A DNA stretch of 37,230 nt, taken from positions 1-37,230 of the forward strand of contig NZ_SMLB01000058.1 in NCBI RefSeq assembly GCF_004349105.1, given 5' to 3'. Shown piece by piece: positions 18,150 through 25,461 of the stretch. The notes below the pieces were generated by a model, which was not told where the DNA came from, made no database searches, and saw only the letters and a program-made list of their open reading frames with translations. The number at the start of each line of letters is the position of its first letter. Position 1 is the stretch's first letter. The position numbers and the translations under genes were made by a program. Source of the stretch: Jiangella aurantiaca. Its GTDB lineage: Bacteria; Actinomycetota; Actinomycetes; Jiangellales; Jiangellaceae.

Positions 18150-18255
18150 GCGACGGTGTGAGTTCGCTGTCGTTGGCGGGGGATCACGAGGATCTCCCCA
18201 GCGTCACCACGATTGCAGGCGTAGTCCGACACGAGATTACGTAGCGAACGTGATC
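18141..18255 (-). repeat. Dispersed ~115-bp box, copy B
   Basis: The reverse complement of this segment aligns over its length with 6638-6754. On its own strand the box leads straight into the 25-bp-stem hairpin, so the two form a composite element here. Confidence 0.85.
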
Positions 18256-18340
18256 AATTGCGGCTGTCGACCCGTTCCGTGCGTCGGTCGTGTCTCGTAC
18301 GCCGGGGGTGGCCGCGTTGGCGGGGATTGGCGCGTTGGCC

Positions 18341-18468
18341 GTCCCCCCTGCTGCCCATTCTCTTGGCCGCGCACGCGCGCCTCAAGCGGACTATTTGGGC
18401 GCTCCGCGCCGGCGATGACCGCTTGACCCGCGCGCACGCGGCCTAAGTACAGGCAGCTATCAGGGGAC
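18341..18468 (+). repeat. Structured ~128-nt element, left copy
   Basis: The element begins GTCCCC and ends GGGGAC, with further pairing of CTGCTGCC and GGCAGC inside the ends. An inner outer-stem (TCAAGCGG 18382-18389 with CCGCTTGA 18419-18426) encloses an apical hairpin GGCGC-TCC-GCGCC (18398-18410). The reverse complement of 18706-18832 is homologous and folds the same way. Confidence 0.8.
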
Positions 18469-18554
18469 CGGGGGAAGAGCGGGCACAGCCCGCCGTGCAC
18501 CGTTCGCCGGTGTCCACGTGGTGAGACTTCACCGACGATTCGGGGTCCATCACC

Positions 18555-18608
18555 AGGCGTTCTCCCGCTTCACCAGGCATGCATTCGTGGTAGAGCGGGA
18601 GAACGCCT
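18555..18608. repeat. 15-bp perfect inverted repeat between the facing elements
   Basis: AGGCGTTCTCCCGCT (18555-18569) pairs perfectly with 18594-18608 around a 24-nt loop that contains GCATGC and a possible ACCA/TGGT inner pairing. It could be a bidirectional terminator or a recognition site. Confidence 0.75.
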
Positions 18609-18705
18609 AGCGACGTACGGAATGGTTGATGATCATCGCTGTCCACAAGCACCAACGGCACACCGAACCACGCCAGGTGGCCTTGAGGTGTGCCCCGACT
18701 CGCCC

Positions 18706-18832
18706 GTCCCCTGATAGCTGCCCGTTCTTGACCGCGGGCGCGCGGGTCAAGTCCGCCTCGTCGTCGCGAAGCGACCCCATCTGCGGACTTGAGGCGCGCG
18801 TTCGCGGCAAGAGAATGGGGCAGCAGGGGGAC
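18706..18832 (-). repeat. Structured ~127-nt element, right copy (inverted)
   Basis: This is the inverted homologue of 18341-18468. The outer stem TCAAGTCCGC (18747-18756) pairs with GCGGACTTGA (18783-18792), and the apical hairpin is GTCGC-GAA-GCGAC (18763-18775). A further stem CTTGACC/GGTCAAG lies at about 18727-18750. Stem sequences differ from the left copy while pairing is kept. Confidence 0.8.
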
Positions 18833-18889
18833 GGCGAACGGTACAGAATCCGACGCACGTTCGCCCGACCAACGGAGCGCCCGGTCAAG

Positions 18890-18940
18890 CAGTCGGCCGA
18901 GTCAACCAGTCGGCCGGGCGAACCAGTCGGGCAGGCCAAC
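18890..18940. repeat. Three tandem 17-bp repeats upstream of the sensor kinase
   Basis: Units at 18890-18906, 18907-18923 and 18924-18940 share CAGTCGG at the start and AAC at the end. The third diverges in the middle. They end about 95 bp before the kinase GTG, a position suited to regulator binding. Confidence 0.8.
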
Positions 18941-19034
18941 GGGCCGCCTGGCCGGGATCCTCCTGCCGGTGGAGACCACAGCTCGCCGTCCAGGACGAGC
19001 CGCGGCCGGTGTGCGGCGGCCTACCGTTGATCGT

Positions 19035-20264
19035 GTGACGACGGCCCGCGCCAAGCTCTTCCCACGCATCGAACCGTGGCTGCTGGACGCGTCGATGACG
19101 ATCGTCCTGGCGGTGACGGGCGTCGTCGCGCTGTTCGTCTACACCGATCCCAGCGGCGTCGACTATGCGGATCCCGACGCGTTCGGCGTCGTGCTGGTGC
19201 TGGCCATCACCGCGCCGCTGATCGTCCGGCGGCGGTATCCCGTCGCGGTCGGGCTCGGCACGGCCGCCGGGATGCTGGCGTTCGTCGGCGTCGACTACGC
19301 CATGCCGACGGCCGCCGCCGTCCTCCTGATCGCCGTCTACAGCGCGGCCAACTACGCCGGGCTGGCGTCCTCGCTGCTGGTCACGGCCGCGCATATCGCC
19401 ACGTCCAGCGCCTACGCCGCGGCGAGCGCCGGCCGGCATCCCGAGCAATCGATGGACGTGCCTGCGAACGTCGTCATCAGCGGTCTGCTCATCCTCGGCG
19501 CCTGGGGCATCGGGCGGGCGGTACGCAGCCGGCGGCTCTACACGGCCGAGCTGGAGGACCGCGCCCGCCGTCTGGAGCGCGCCAACGACGTCGAGGTGCG
19601 GGCCGCCATCGCCGAGGAGCGCTCGCGCATCGCCCGTGAGCTGCACGACGTCGTCGCGCACCACGTGTCCGTCATGACGGTGCAGGCTGCCGGCGCACGG
19701 CGCTCGCTGCACCGCGACGTCGACCGCACGGCCGACGCGCTGGCGGCGATCGAAGAGATCGGCCGGTCCGCGCTGGCGGAGATGCGCCGTGTCGTCGGTG
19801 TCCTGCGCAGCCCCGACGGCGACGACCGCGGCGCCCAGCCGGCCACGCTGGCGCCGCAGCCGGGGCTCGGCGACCTCGCCCAACTGGCCGAGCAGATGCG
19901 CGACGCCGGGCTGCCGGTGGACGTGACCATCGATGGCGAGCCGGGCGCGGTCCCCGTCGGCGTCGACCTCGCCGCGTTCCGGGTCATCCAGGAGGCGCTG
20001 ACGAACACCATCAAGCACGCCGGCCCCTCCACGGCCGCCGTCAACGTCCGGTACCTGCCGTCGGAGGTGCACGTCGAGATCTGCGACGACGGCCGCGGCG
20101 TCGCGGCAGCGCTGGAGGGGCGCCGGCCCGGCCACGGACTGCTGGGCATGCGCGAGCGGGTGGCCCTCTATGGTGGAACCCTCGCGGCCGGACCACGCCG
20201 CGGCGGCGGCTACGAGGTGCGGGCGAAGATCCCGTACGACGGCAACGGAACGGTGACGAGATGA
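19035..20264 (+). CDS. NarL-type two-component sensor histidine kinase
   Basis: The 409-residue protein starts with about five membrane segments (residues ~15-165: MTIVLAVTGVVALFVY, FGVVLVLAITAPLIV, and others) with short loops, so little extracellular sensing domain is visible. The HisKA_3 dimerisation region contains EERSRIARELHDVVAHHVSV with phospho-acceptor His204. The ATP-binding domain shows FRVIQEALTNTIKHA (N box), ICDDGRGV and GHGLLGMRERV. I chose the GTG at 19035 because the upstream in-frame sequence runs through the repeats and is not homologous. It ends in ATGA shared with the micro-ORF that leads to the response regulator. The signal is unknown. Confidence 0.95.
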   Translation: MTTARAKLFPRIEPWLLDASMTIVLAVTGVVALFVYTDPSGVDYADPDAFGVVLVLAITAPLIVRRRYPVAVGLGTAAGMLAFVGVDYAMPTAAAVLLIAVYSAANYAGLASSLLVTAAHIATSSAYAAASAGRHPEQSMDVPANVVISGLLILGAWGIGRAVRSRRLYTAELEDRARRLERANDVEVRAAIAEERSRIARELHDVVAHHVSVMTVQAAGARRSLHRDVDRTADALAAIEEIGRSALAEMRRVVGVLRSPDGDDRGAQPATLAPQPGLGDLAQLAEQMRDAGLPVDVTIDGEPGAVPVGVDLAAFRVIQEALTNTIKHAGPSTAAVNVRYLPSEVHVEICDDGRGVAAALEGRRPGHGLLGMRERVALYGGTLAAGPRRGGGYEVRAKIPYDGNGTVTR

Positions 20265-20356
20265 GTGAGCCCCGCCCACAGCCGAGGAATGAAGCCCCCA
20301 GCGGGGCGAACGAATCGAGGAACGTGACCGGCAAGCACGGAACGGTGTCACGATGA
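20261..20356 (+). CDS. 31-codon micro-ORF bridging kinase and response regulator
   Basis: The ATG overlaps the kinase stop as ATGA (20261-20264), and its TGA overlaps the regulator start as ATGA (20353-20356). The frame therefore fills the 88-bp spacer exactly. The predicted peptide is hydrophilic and starts MSEPRPQPRNEAPSG, with no known domain. The DNA contains GCCCCGC/GCGGGGC inverted repeats. Both ends carry near-copies of GGAACGGTG followed by the overlap, as if an insertion had duplicated the original kinase-regulator junction. It may work only as a ribosome relay between the two genes. Translation is unproven. Confidence 0.5.
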   Translation: MSEPRPQPRNEAPSGANESRNVTGKHGTVSR

Positions 20357-21033
20357 CGGCTCAGCCCATCCGGGTCCTGCTGGTGGACGACCAGCCGCTG
20401 CTGCGCACCGGCTTCCGCATGATCCTCGAGGCGGAGGCGGACATCGCGGTGGTCGGCGAGTCCGGCGATGGCGAGCAGGCTGTCGCCGACGCGCGGGCGC
20501 TGCAGCCCGACGTCGTGCTGATGGACATCCGGATGCCGCGGGTCGACGGCGTGCAGGCGACCCGGCAGATCACCGGCGCGGCCCGCGAGACCACGCCGCG
20601 CGTGCTCGTCCTCACCACGTTCGACCTCGACGAGTACGTCGTCGAGGCGCTGCGGGCCGGCGCCAGCGGATTCCTGCTCAAGGACGTGCCGGCCGAGGAC
20701 CTCGTCACGGCGATCCGGACGGTGTCGCGCGGCGACGCCGTCGTGGCGCCGAGCATCACCCGGCGGCTGCTGGACATGTTCGCCAGCCGCTTCCCCGCCA
20801 CGGACTCCCCCACGCCGGCCAATCTGCGCCACCTCACCGACCGCGAGCGCGAGGTGCTGACGCTGGTGGCGCGCGGCTACTCCAACGCCGAGATCGCCGC
20901 CGAGCTGGTCGTCTCGGAGACGACGGTGAAGACCCACGTCGGCAACGTCCTGACGAAGCTGGGGCTGCGCGACCGCGTCCAGGCCGCCGTCTACGCCTAC
21001 GAGAGCGGTCTGGTCCAGCCCGGCGCCCTCTGA
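20353..21033 (+). CDS. NarL/LuxR-family response regulator
   Basis: The 226-residue protein has an N-terminal receiver domain: acidic DDQ at residues 11-13, phospho-acceptor Asp58 in VVLMDIRMPR, the conserved Thr in VLVLTTFDLDEYV and the Lys in GFLLKDVP. A C-terminal LuxR-type helix-turn-helix (about 160-220) reads LTDREREVLTLVARGYSNAEIA and VSETTVKTHVGNVLTKLGL. It is the cognate partner of the preceding kinase. Binding sites are not certain, but the three 17-bp repeats upstream of the kinase are candidates for autoregulation, and the ABC system at 22135 is a possible target. Its 3' end overlaps the convergent hydrolase gene by 37 bp. Confidence 0.97.
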   Translation: MTAQPIRVLLVDDQPLLRTGFRMILEAEADIAVVGESGDGEQAVADARALQPDVVLMDIRMPRVDGVQATRQITGAARETTPRVLVLTTFDLDEYVVEALRAGASGFLLKDVPAEDLVTAIRTVSRGDAVVAPSITRRLLDMFASRFPATDSPTPANLRHLTDREREVLTLVARGYSNAEIAAELVVSETTVKTHVGNVLTKLGLRDRVQAAVYAYESGLVQPGAL

Positions 21034-21938
21034 GCGCCGGTGCTCGGCGCGTCCGCCCGCTGCGGAATCGACCTGAGGAAGCCTACGATCAGGCGCGTCG
21101 TCTCCTCCGGTGCTTCCTCGGCGAGGAAGTGTCCGGCGTGGACCGCCGCGCCACTGACGTCTCGGGCCCATGCGCGCCAGACCTCGAGCGGGTCGTACCA
21201 CCTCGCGACCGCGCCGCTGTCGCTCCACAGAGCGAGCACCGGGCAGCTGAAGCCGCCGAGTCTGTCGGCTTCATCGTGGACGACATCGTGCGTCACCGCG
21301 GCGCGGTACTGCTCGCAGATGGCGTGTACGCGGGACGGGTCGTGGAACTGCGCTCGATAGGCCGCTCTGACGTCTTCGGTGAAGACCTCCGGCCGGTCGG
21401 CCCAGTCGTCGAGCAGGTGGTCGACGAAGGCATCGGGATCACCGGCGATGAGGCGCTCCGGGAGCGGCGCGGGTGCGGCGAGGAACGACCAGACCCAGTA
21501 CCCGATCGCGAAGTCCCGGTTCGCACGCGCGAAGGCATCGGCGATCGGGATGATGTCCAGCACCGCCAGCGCGTCGATGCGCTCCGGATGGTCCAGTGCC
21601 GCTCGATAGGCACAGCGTGCGCCACGATCGTGGCCCGCGACGCAAAAGGTCCGGTAGCCGAGCTGGTCCATCACCTCGACCTGGTCGCGGGCCAACTCGC
21701 GCATCGCGTACTCGGCGTGCTCGGGGTCGCCTCCGGGAGCGTCGCTGGACCCGTAACCGCGGAGATCGGTGACCACGACGGAGAACTCGCGGGCCAGCTC
21801 CGGCGCGACCAGCCGCCACATGACGTGGGTCTGCGGGATTCCGTGCAGCAACAAGACCGGCGCGCCCGACCCGCCGCGGCGCCCGAACACCGTGCCGTGG
21901 CCGGTCGTGACGGTGAACTCCTCGAATCCCTCGAACAC
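20997..21938 (-). CDS. Alpha/beta hydrolase, haloacetate (fluoroacetate) dehalogenase-like
   Basis: The 313-residue protein has the HGIPQTH oxyanion region (residues 32-38). The nucleophile motif AGHDRGAR contains Asp104 with Arg105 and Arg108, which in fluoroacetate dehalogenases bind the carboxylate. Asp128 (VLDII) and His270 (HAGHFLAEEAPE) complete the triad. The pocket residues aligned from memory with the well-studied Rhodopseudomonas enzyme keep Trp150 and Tyr211, but the His of the halide pocket is Val149. Defluorination is therefore doubtful. Other haloacetates or an epoxide are possible substrates. The gene is convergent with the response regulator and overlaps it by 37 bp. The tail after about residue 295 is unstructured. 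Confidence 0.88.
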   Translation of the reverse strand: MFEGFEEFTVTTGHGTVFGRRGGSGAPVLLLHGIPQTHVMWRLVAPELAREFSVVVTDLRGYGSSDAPGGDPEHAEYAMRELARDQVEVMDQLGYRTFCVAGHDRGARCAYRAALDHPERIDALAVLDIIPIADAFARANRDFAIGYWVWSFLAAPAPLPERLIAGDPDAFVDHLLDDWADRPEVFTEDVRAAYRAQFHDPSRVHAICEQYRAAVTHDVVHDEADRLGGFSCPVLALWSDSGAVARWYDPLEVWRAWARDVSGAAVHAGHFLAEEAPEETTRLIVGFLRSIPQRADAPSTGAQRAPGWTRPLS

Positions 21939-21968
21939 TGTGCCTCCACGCGATGAGCGACGTCGCCC

Positions 21969-21996
21969 ACGACGTACCCAATGCCCGGCACGTCGT
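21969..21996. promoter_or_regulatory. Short inverted repeat in the divergent hydrolase/ABC promoter region
   Basis: ACGACGT and ACGTCGT form an inverted repeat separated by 14 bp within the 196-bp gap between divergent genes. Such a site could bind a dimeric regulator, but the half-sites are short and may be chance. Confidence 0.3.
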
Positions 21997-22134
21997 ACGC
22001 CCGCAGGACGGCGCCGGCCCGCGCCCTACTCCTCACGGCGGAGCCCGCAAACCGTGCGGTTCGCTGATCACTCCGGCCGCGCCGCGCCCTAGCGTGGAAC
22101 ACGATCCACGAACCAGCTGACGAGGAGCGCACCG

Positions 22135-22896
22135 GTGACGACGGAACCCAGTTCGCCGCGCACGGCGGCCCGCGCCGTTGACCTGACGAAGATCTATGGC
22201 AAGGACGACACACGAGTGGTGGCGCTCGGCGGCGTGACAGTGGAGTTCACCGCCGGCCGGTACACCGCGATCATGGGTCCGTCCGGCTCCGGCAAGTCCA
22301 CGCTCATGCACTGCATGGCCGCGCTGGACTCGTCGACGTCCGGGCAGGTCTACATCGGCGACACCGAGCTGAGCCGGCTGAACGACAAGGAGCTCACCCG
22401 GCTGCGCCGCGACAAGATCGGCTTCATCTTCCAGGCCTTCAACCTGGTCCCGACGCTGACGGCGCGCGAGAACATCACCCTGCCGCTCGACATCGCCGGC
22501 CGCCCGGTCGACAAGGACTGGTTCGACAACGTCATCGCGACGGTCGGGCTGGCCGACCGGCTCAGCCACAAGCCGAACCAGCTCTCCGGCGGCCAGCAGC
22601 AGCGGGTCGCGTGCGCCCGGGCGCTGGTCAGCAAGCCGGAGATCATCTTCGCCGACGAGCCCACCGGCAACCTCGACTCCCGGTCCGGCACCGAGGTGCT
22701 GTCGTTCCTGCGCCGCTCGGTCCGCGAGTTCGAGCAGACCATCGTCATGGTCACGCACGACCCCAATGCCGCCGCCTACGCCGACCGGGTGCTGTTCCTG
22801 GCCGACGGCCAGATCGTCGACGAGATGGCCGACCCGACCGCGGAGAAGGTGCTGGAGCGGATGAAGGGCTTCGACGCCGTGGGGCAGCAGGCATGA
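22135..22896 (+). CDS. ABC transporter ATP-binding protein (LolD/MacB type)
   Basis: The 253-residue ATPase has Walker [10 protein letters not shown] (residues 48-56), a Q-loop in [14 protein letters not shown], the signature [15 protein letters not shown], Walker [13 protein letters not shown] and the H-loop VMVTHDP. The [11 protein letters not shown] segment and the DEPTGNLD wording are typical of the subfamily that pairs with FtsX/MacB permeases. These are mechanotransmission systems acting in lipoprotein, peptide or antibiotic handling, not classical import. It starts at GTG. Its stop overlaps the permease start as ATGA (22893-22896). Confidence 0.96.
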   Translation: MTTEPSSPRTAARAVDLTKIYGKDDTRVVALGGVTVEFTAGRYTAIMGPSGSGKSTLMHCMAALDSSTSGQVYIGDTELSRLNDKELTRLRRDKIGFIFQAFNLVPTLTARENITLPLDIAGRPVDKDWFDNVIATVGLADRLSHKPNQLSGGQQQRVACARALVSKPEIIFADEPTGNLDSRSGTEVLSFLRRSVREFEQTIVMVTHDPNAAAYADRVLFLADGQIVDEMADPTAEKVLERMKGFDAVGQQA

Positions 22897-25448
22897 TCCG
22901 CGCCACCCTCAAGAGCCTGGCCGCGCGGAAGCTGCGGCTGGCGATGAGCGCGTTCGCCATCGTGCTCGGCGTGGCGTTCGTGGCCGGGTCGTACGTGTTC
23001 ACCGACACGATCGACCGCACCTTCGACGACATCTTCGGCGGCCTGTCCTCCGACGTCGTCGTCCGGCCCGACCTGCCGGGCGAGACCGACCTGTTCTCCG
23101 GCTTCGCGACCGGCACCACGACGACCATCCCGTCCGGGCTGGTGGACGAGGTCGCCGGCCTGCCCGGCGTCGAGCGCGCCGACGGCGAGATCGAGAACCA
23201 GAGCTTCTTCGTCCTCGACACCGACGGCGACGTCATGACCACCCAGGGCGCCCCTGGCATCGCCGTCAACTGGCACGACGGCGCCAACGCCGAGGGTGAC
23301 CCGGTGCTCGAGCTGGTCGACGGCGAGCTGCCGGCCGGCCCCGGCGAGGTCGCGCTGGACGACCGCACGTTCGAGAACGCCGGCTACCAGATCGGCGACG
23401 AGGTGCAGTTCGTCAGCTCCGGCGACGAGCCACGGGTCTCGGCCGAGCTGGTCGGCGTCGTCCGGTTCGGCGAGTCCGGCAGCCTGGCCGGCGCCAGCCT
23501 GTCGGTGTTCGAGACCGGCTACGCCCAGGAGCTGTTCCTCGACGGCGAGGACGCCTACAACCGCATCTCGGTGACGGCCGCCGACGGCAGCAGCGCCGAG
23601 GAGGTCCGCGACGAGATCAGCGCGATCCTCCCCGGCGACTTCGAGGCGCTGACCGGCGCCGAGGTCGACGAGGAGACGGCGTCGGCGATCGAGGAGGGCC
23701 TCGGCTTCTTCAACACGTTCCTGCTGGTGTTCGCCGCGATCGCGCTGTTCGTCGGCGTGTTCCTCATCCTCAACACGTTCTCGATCCTGGTGGCGCAGCG
23801 GTCGCAGGAGATGGCGCTGTACCGGGCAATGGGCGCCGGCCGCGGGCAGGTGACGCGGTCGGTGCTGCTGGAGGCGTTCGTCGTCGGCGTCGTCGGGTCG
23901 ACGCTCGGCCTGCTGCTCGGCCTCGGGGTGGCCCAGCTGCTCAAGTGGGTGTTCGGCCTGTTCGGGCTCGAGCTCGGCGGTGGGCTGGTGCTGCTGCCGC
24001 GCACCGTCGTCATCTCCTACGTGGTCGGCATCGTGGTGACGATGATCGCCGCGTTCGTCCCGGCCCGGCGGGCGTCGAGGGTCCCGCCGGTCGCGGCGAT
24101 GCGCGACGACGTCGTCAACACCGAGTCGTCGCGCCGGGTGCACCTCTGGGTCGGTGCGCCGCTGACGCTGCTCGGCGCCGCGGCCATGGCGACCGGCCTG
24201 TTCGCCGACGTCGACGACGCGGCGCTCATGGTCGGCGCCGGCATCTTCGCCGTGTTCATCGGTGTGGCGCTGCTGGCGCCGGTGCTCGTGGCGCCCGTGC
24301 TCCGCGTCGTGGCCGGCTGGTACCCGCGGGCCTTCGGCACCGTCGGCCGGCTGGCCCGCGAGAACGCGCTGCGCAACCCGCGCCGCACGGCGGCCACGGC
24401 GTCGGCGCTGATGATCGGCATGGCGCTGGTCACGGCCATCTCCATCGTCGGTGCGTCGGCCAACGCGACGGTCGACAGCGCGCTCGACGACGGCGTGCGC
24501 GCGCAGTTCGTCGTCTCCAACGCCGTCGGGCAGCCGTTCTCCCCCACCATCGCCGAAGAGGTCAGCCAGGTCGACGGCGTCGACGAGGTGGTCTCGGTGC
24601 GGATGTCCGGCGGCATCGTCGACGGCGACCAGACCTTCCTGCAGGCGTTCGACCCGGTCGCGTACAGCCGGGCGGCCGACCTCGAGATGGTCGAGGGCAC
24701 CGACGAGCTCGGGCCCGGTCAGTTCCTCATCGGCGAGGACCAGGCCGAGTCCGAGGGGCTGTCGGTCGGCGACACCGTCCGGCTGCAGCTGCCCGGCTCC
24801 GACGAGGACATCGAGCTGGCCGGCATCTACGCGCAGTCGCCGCTGCTGGCCGGGGGCGTCGTCGTCAGCCAGCAGACGCTGGAGGACGGCGCGGTGCCGT
24901 CGCTGGACACGTTGCTCTACGTCATCGCCGACGACGGTGCCGACCTCGCCACCCTGCACGACGGCCTGGACGAGGCCACCGCGGACATCCCGACGGTCAC
25001 CGTCCAGGACCAGGAGGAGTACAAGCAGCAGTCCCGCGACCAGGTGAACCAGCTGCTGTTCCTGGTGTACGCGCTGCTCGGGCTGGCCGTGCTGATCGCC
25101 GTCCTGGGCATCGTCAACACGCTGGCGCTGTCGGTGATGGAGCGCACCCGCGAGGTCGGCCTGCTGCGGGCGGTCGGCATGAGCCGGCGCCAGCTGCGCC
25201 GCACGATCCGGCTGGAGTCGATCGCGATCGCCGTCCTCGGTGCCGTGCTCGGCGTGGCGCTCGGCCTGCTGTTCGGGGTGTCGCTGCAGCGCGCCATCGC
25301 CGACGACGGGCTCGAGGTGCTCTCGATCCCCGGCGGGCAGCTGATCGTGTTCGTGGTCCTGGCCGCGGTGATCGGCGTGCTGGCCGCCGTCTGGCCGGCC
25401 CGCCGCGCCGCCAAGCTCGACGTGCTGCGCGCTATCACGACGGAGTGA
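22893..25448 (+). CDS. FtsX/MacB-family ABC permease (large, two FtsX domains)
   Basis: The 851-residue protein has an N-terminal membrane segment (LRLAMSAFAIVLGVAFVAGS). A large extracytoplasmic MacB-PCD-like domain follows (about residues 40-260), then an FtsX domain with three helices (about 270-400, ending FVPARRASRVPPVAAMR). A second pair of helices and a second extracytoplasmic region come next (~520-710). The C-terminal FtsX domain ends VWPARRAAKLDVLRAITTE. The repeated PARRA(S/A)-K/R-V motif after each FtsX unit is diagnostic. No solute-binding partner is encoded. It works with the ATPase overlapping its start. Substrate is unknown. Such systems often lie next to a NarL-type kinase-regulator pair, as here. 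Confidence 0.95.
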   Translation: MIRATLKSLAARKLRLAMSAFAIVLGVAFVAGSYVFTDTIDRTFDDIFGGLSSDVVVRPDLPGETDLFSGFATGTTTTIPSGLVDEVAGLPGVERADGEIENQSFFVLDTDGDVMTTQGAPGIAVNWHDGANAEGDPVLELVDGELPAGPGEVALDDRTFENAGYQIGDEVQFVSSGDEPRVSAELVGVVRFGESGSLAGASLSVFETGYAQELFLDGEDAYNRISVTAADGSSAEEVRDEISAILPGDFEALTGAEVDEETASAIEEGLGFFNTFLLVFAAIALFVGVFLILNTFSILVAQRSQEMALYRAMGAGRGQVTRSVLLEAFVVGVVGSTLGLLLGLGVAQLLKWVFGLFGLELGGGLVLLPRTVVISYVVGIVVTMIAAFVPARRASRVPPVAAMRDDVVNTESSRRVHLWVGAPLTLLGAAAMATGLFADVDDAALMVGAGIFAVFIGVALLAPVLVAPVLRVVAGWYPRAFGTVGRLARENALRNPRRTAATASALMIGMALVTAISIVGASANATVDSALDDGVRAQFVVSNAVGQPFSPTIAEEVSQVDGVDEVVSVRMSGGIVDGDQTFLQAFDPVAYSRAADLEMVEGTDELGPGQFLIGEDQAESEGLSVGDTVRLQLPGSDEDIELAGIYAQSPLLAGGVVVSQQTLEDGAVPSLDTLLYVIADDGADLATLHDGLDEATADIPTVTVQDQEEYKQQSRDQVNQLLFLVYALLGLAVLIAVLGIVNTLALSVMERTREVGLLRAVGMSRRQLRRTIRLESIAIAVLGAVLGVALGLLFGVSLQRAIADDGLEVLSIPGGQLIVFVVLAAVIGVLAAVWPARRAAKLDVLRAITTE

Positions 25449-25461
25449 TGTCGCGGGGACG

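Larger units (their letters stand above)
18043..19034. other. Repeat-rich intergenic region (992 bp)
   Basis: No convincing gene is visible. Short open frames here have no ribosome sites or family similarity. They arise because they run through the repeats. The region contains, in order: a 25-bp-stem hairpin, the ~115-bp box in inverted orientation, two facing ~128-nt structured elements around a 237-bp spacer holding a 15-bp hairpin, and three 17-bp tandem repeats before the sensor kinase. Confidence 0.85.

Noticed and set aside
18237-18500. Open frame of 87 codons on the minus strand
   Set aside because: It runs through the left structured element, lacks a ribosome site, and resembles the frame through the right element only because the DNA repeats are homologous.
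18341-18832. CRISPR array or integron attC sites
   Set aside because: There are only two copies in inverted orientation with no regular spacers, no cas genes and no integrase.
18626-19030. Open frame of 134 codons on the plus strand before the kinase
   Set aside because: It crosses the right repeat and the 17-bp tandem repeats and has no domain. Its similarity to the opposite frame is due to the repeat.
18789-19034. Extended N-terminus of the sensor kinase
   Set aside because: The in-frame extension is repeat-derived and Arg/Ser-rich. Kinase-like sequence begins only after the GTG at 19035.
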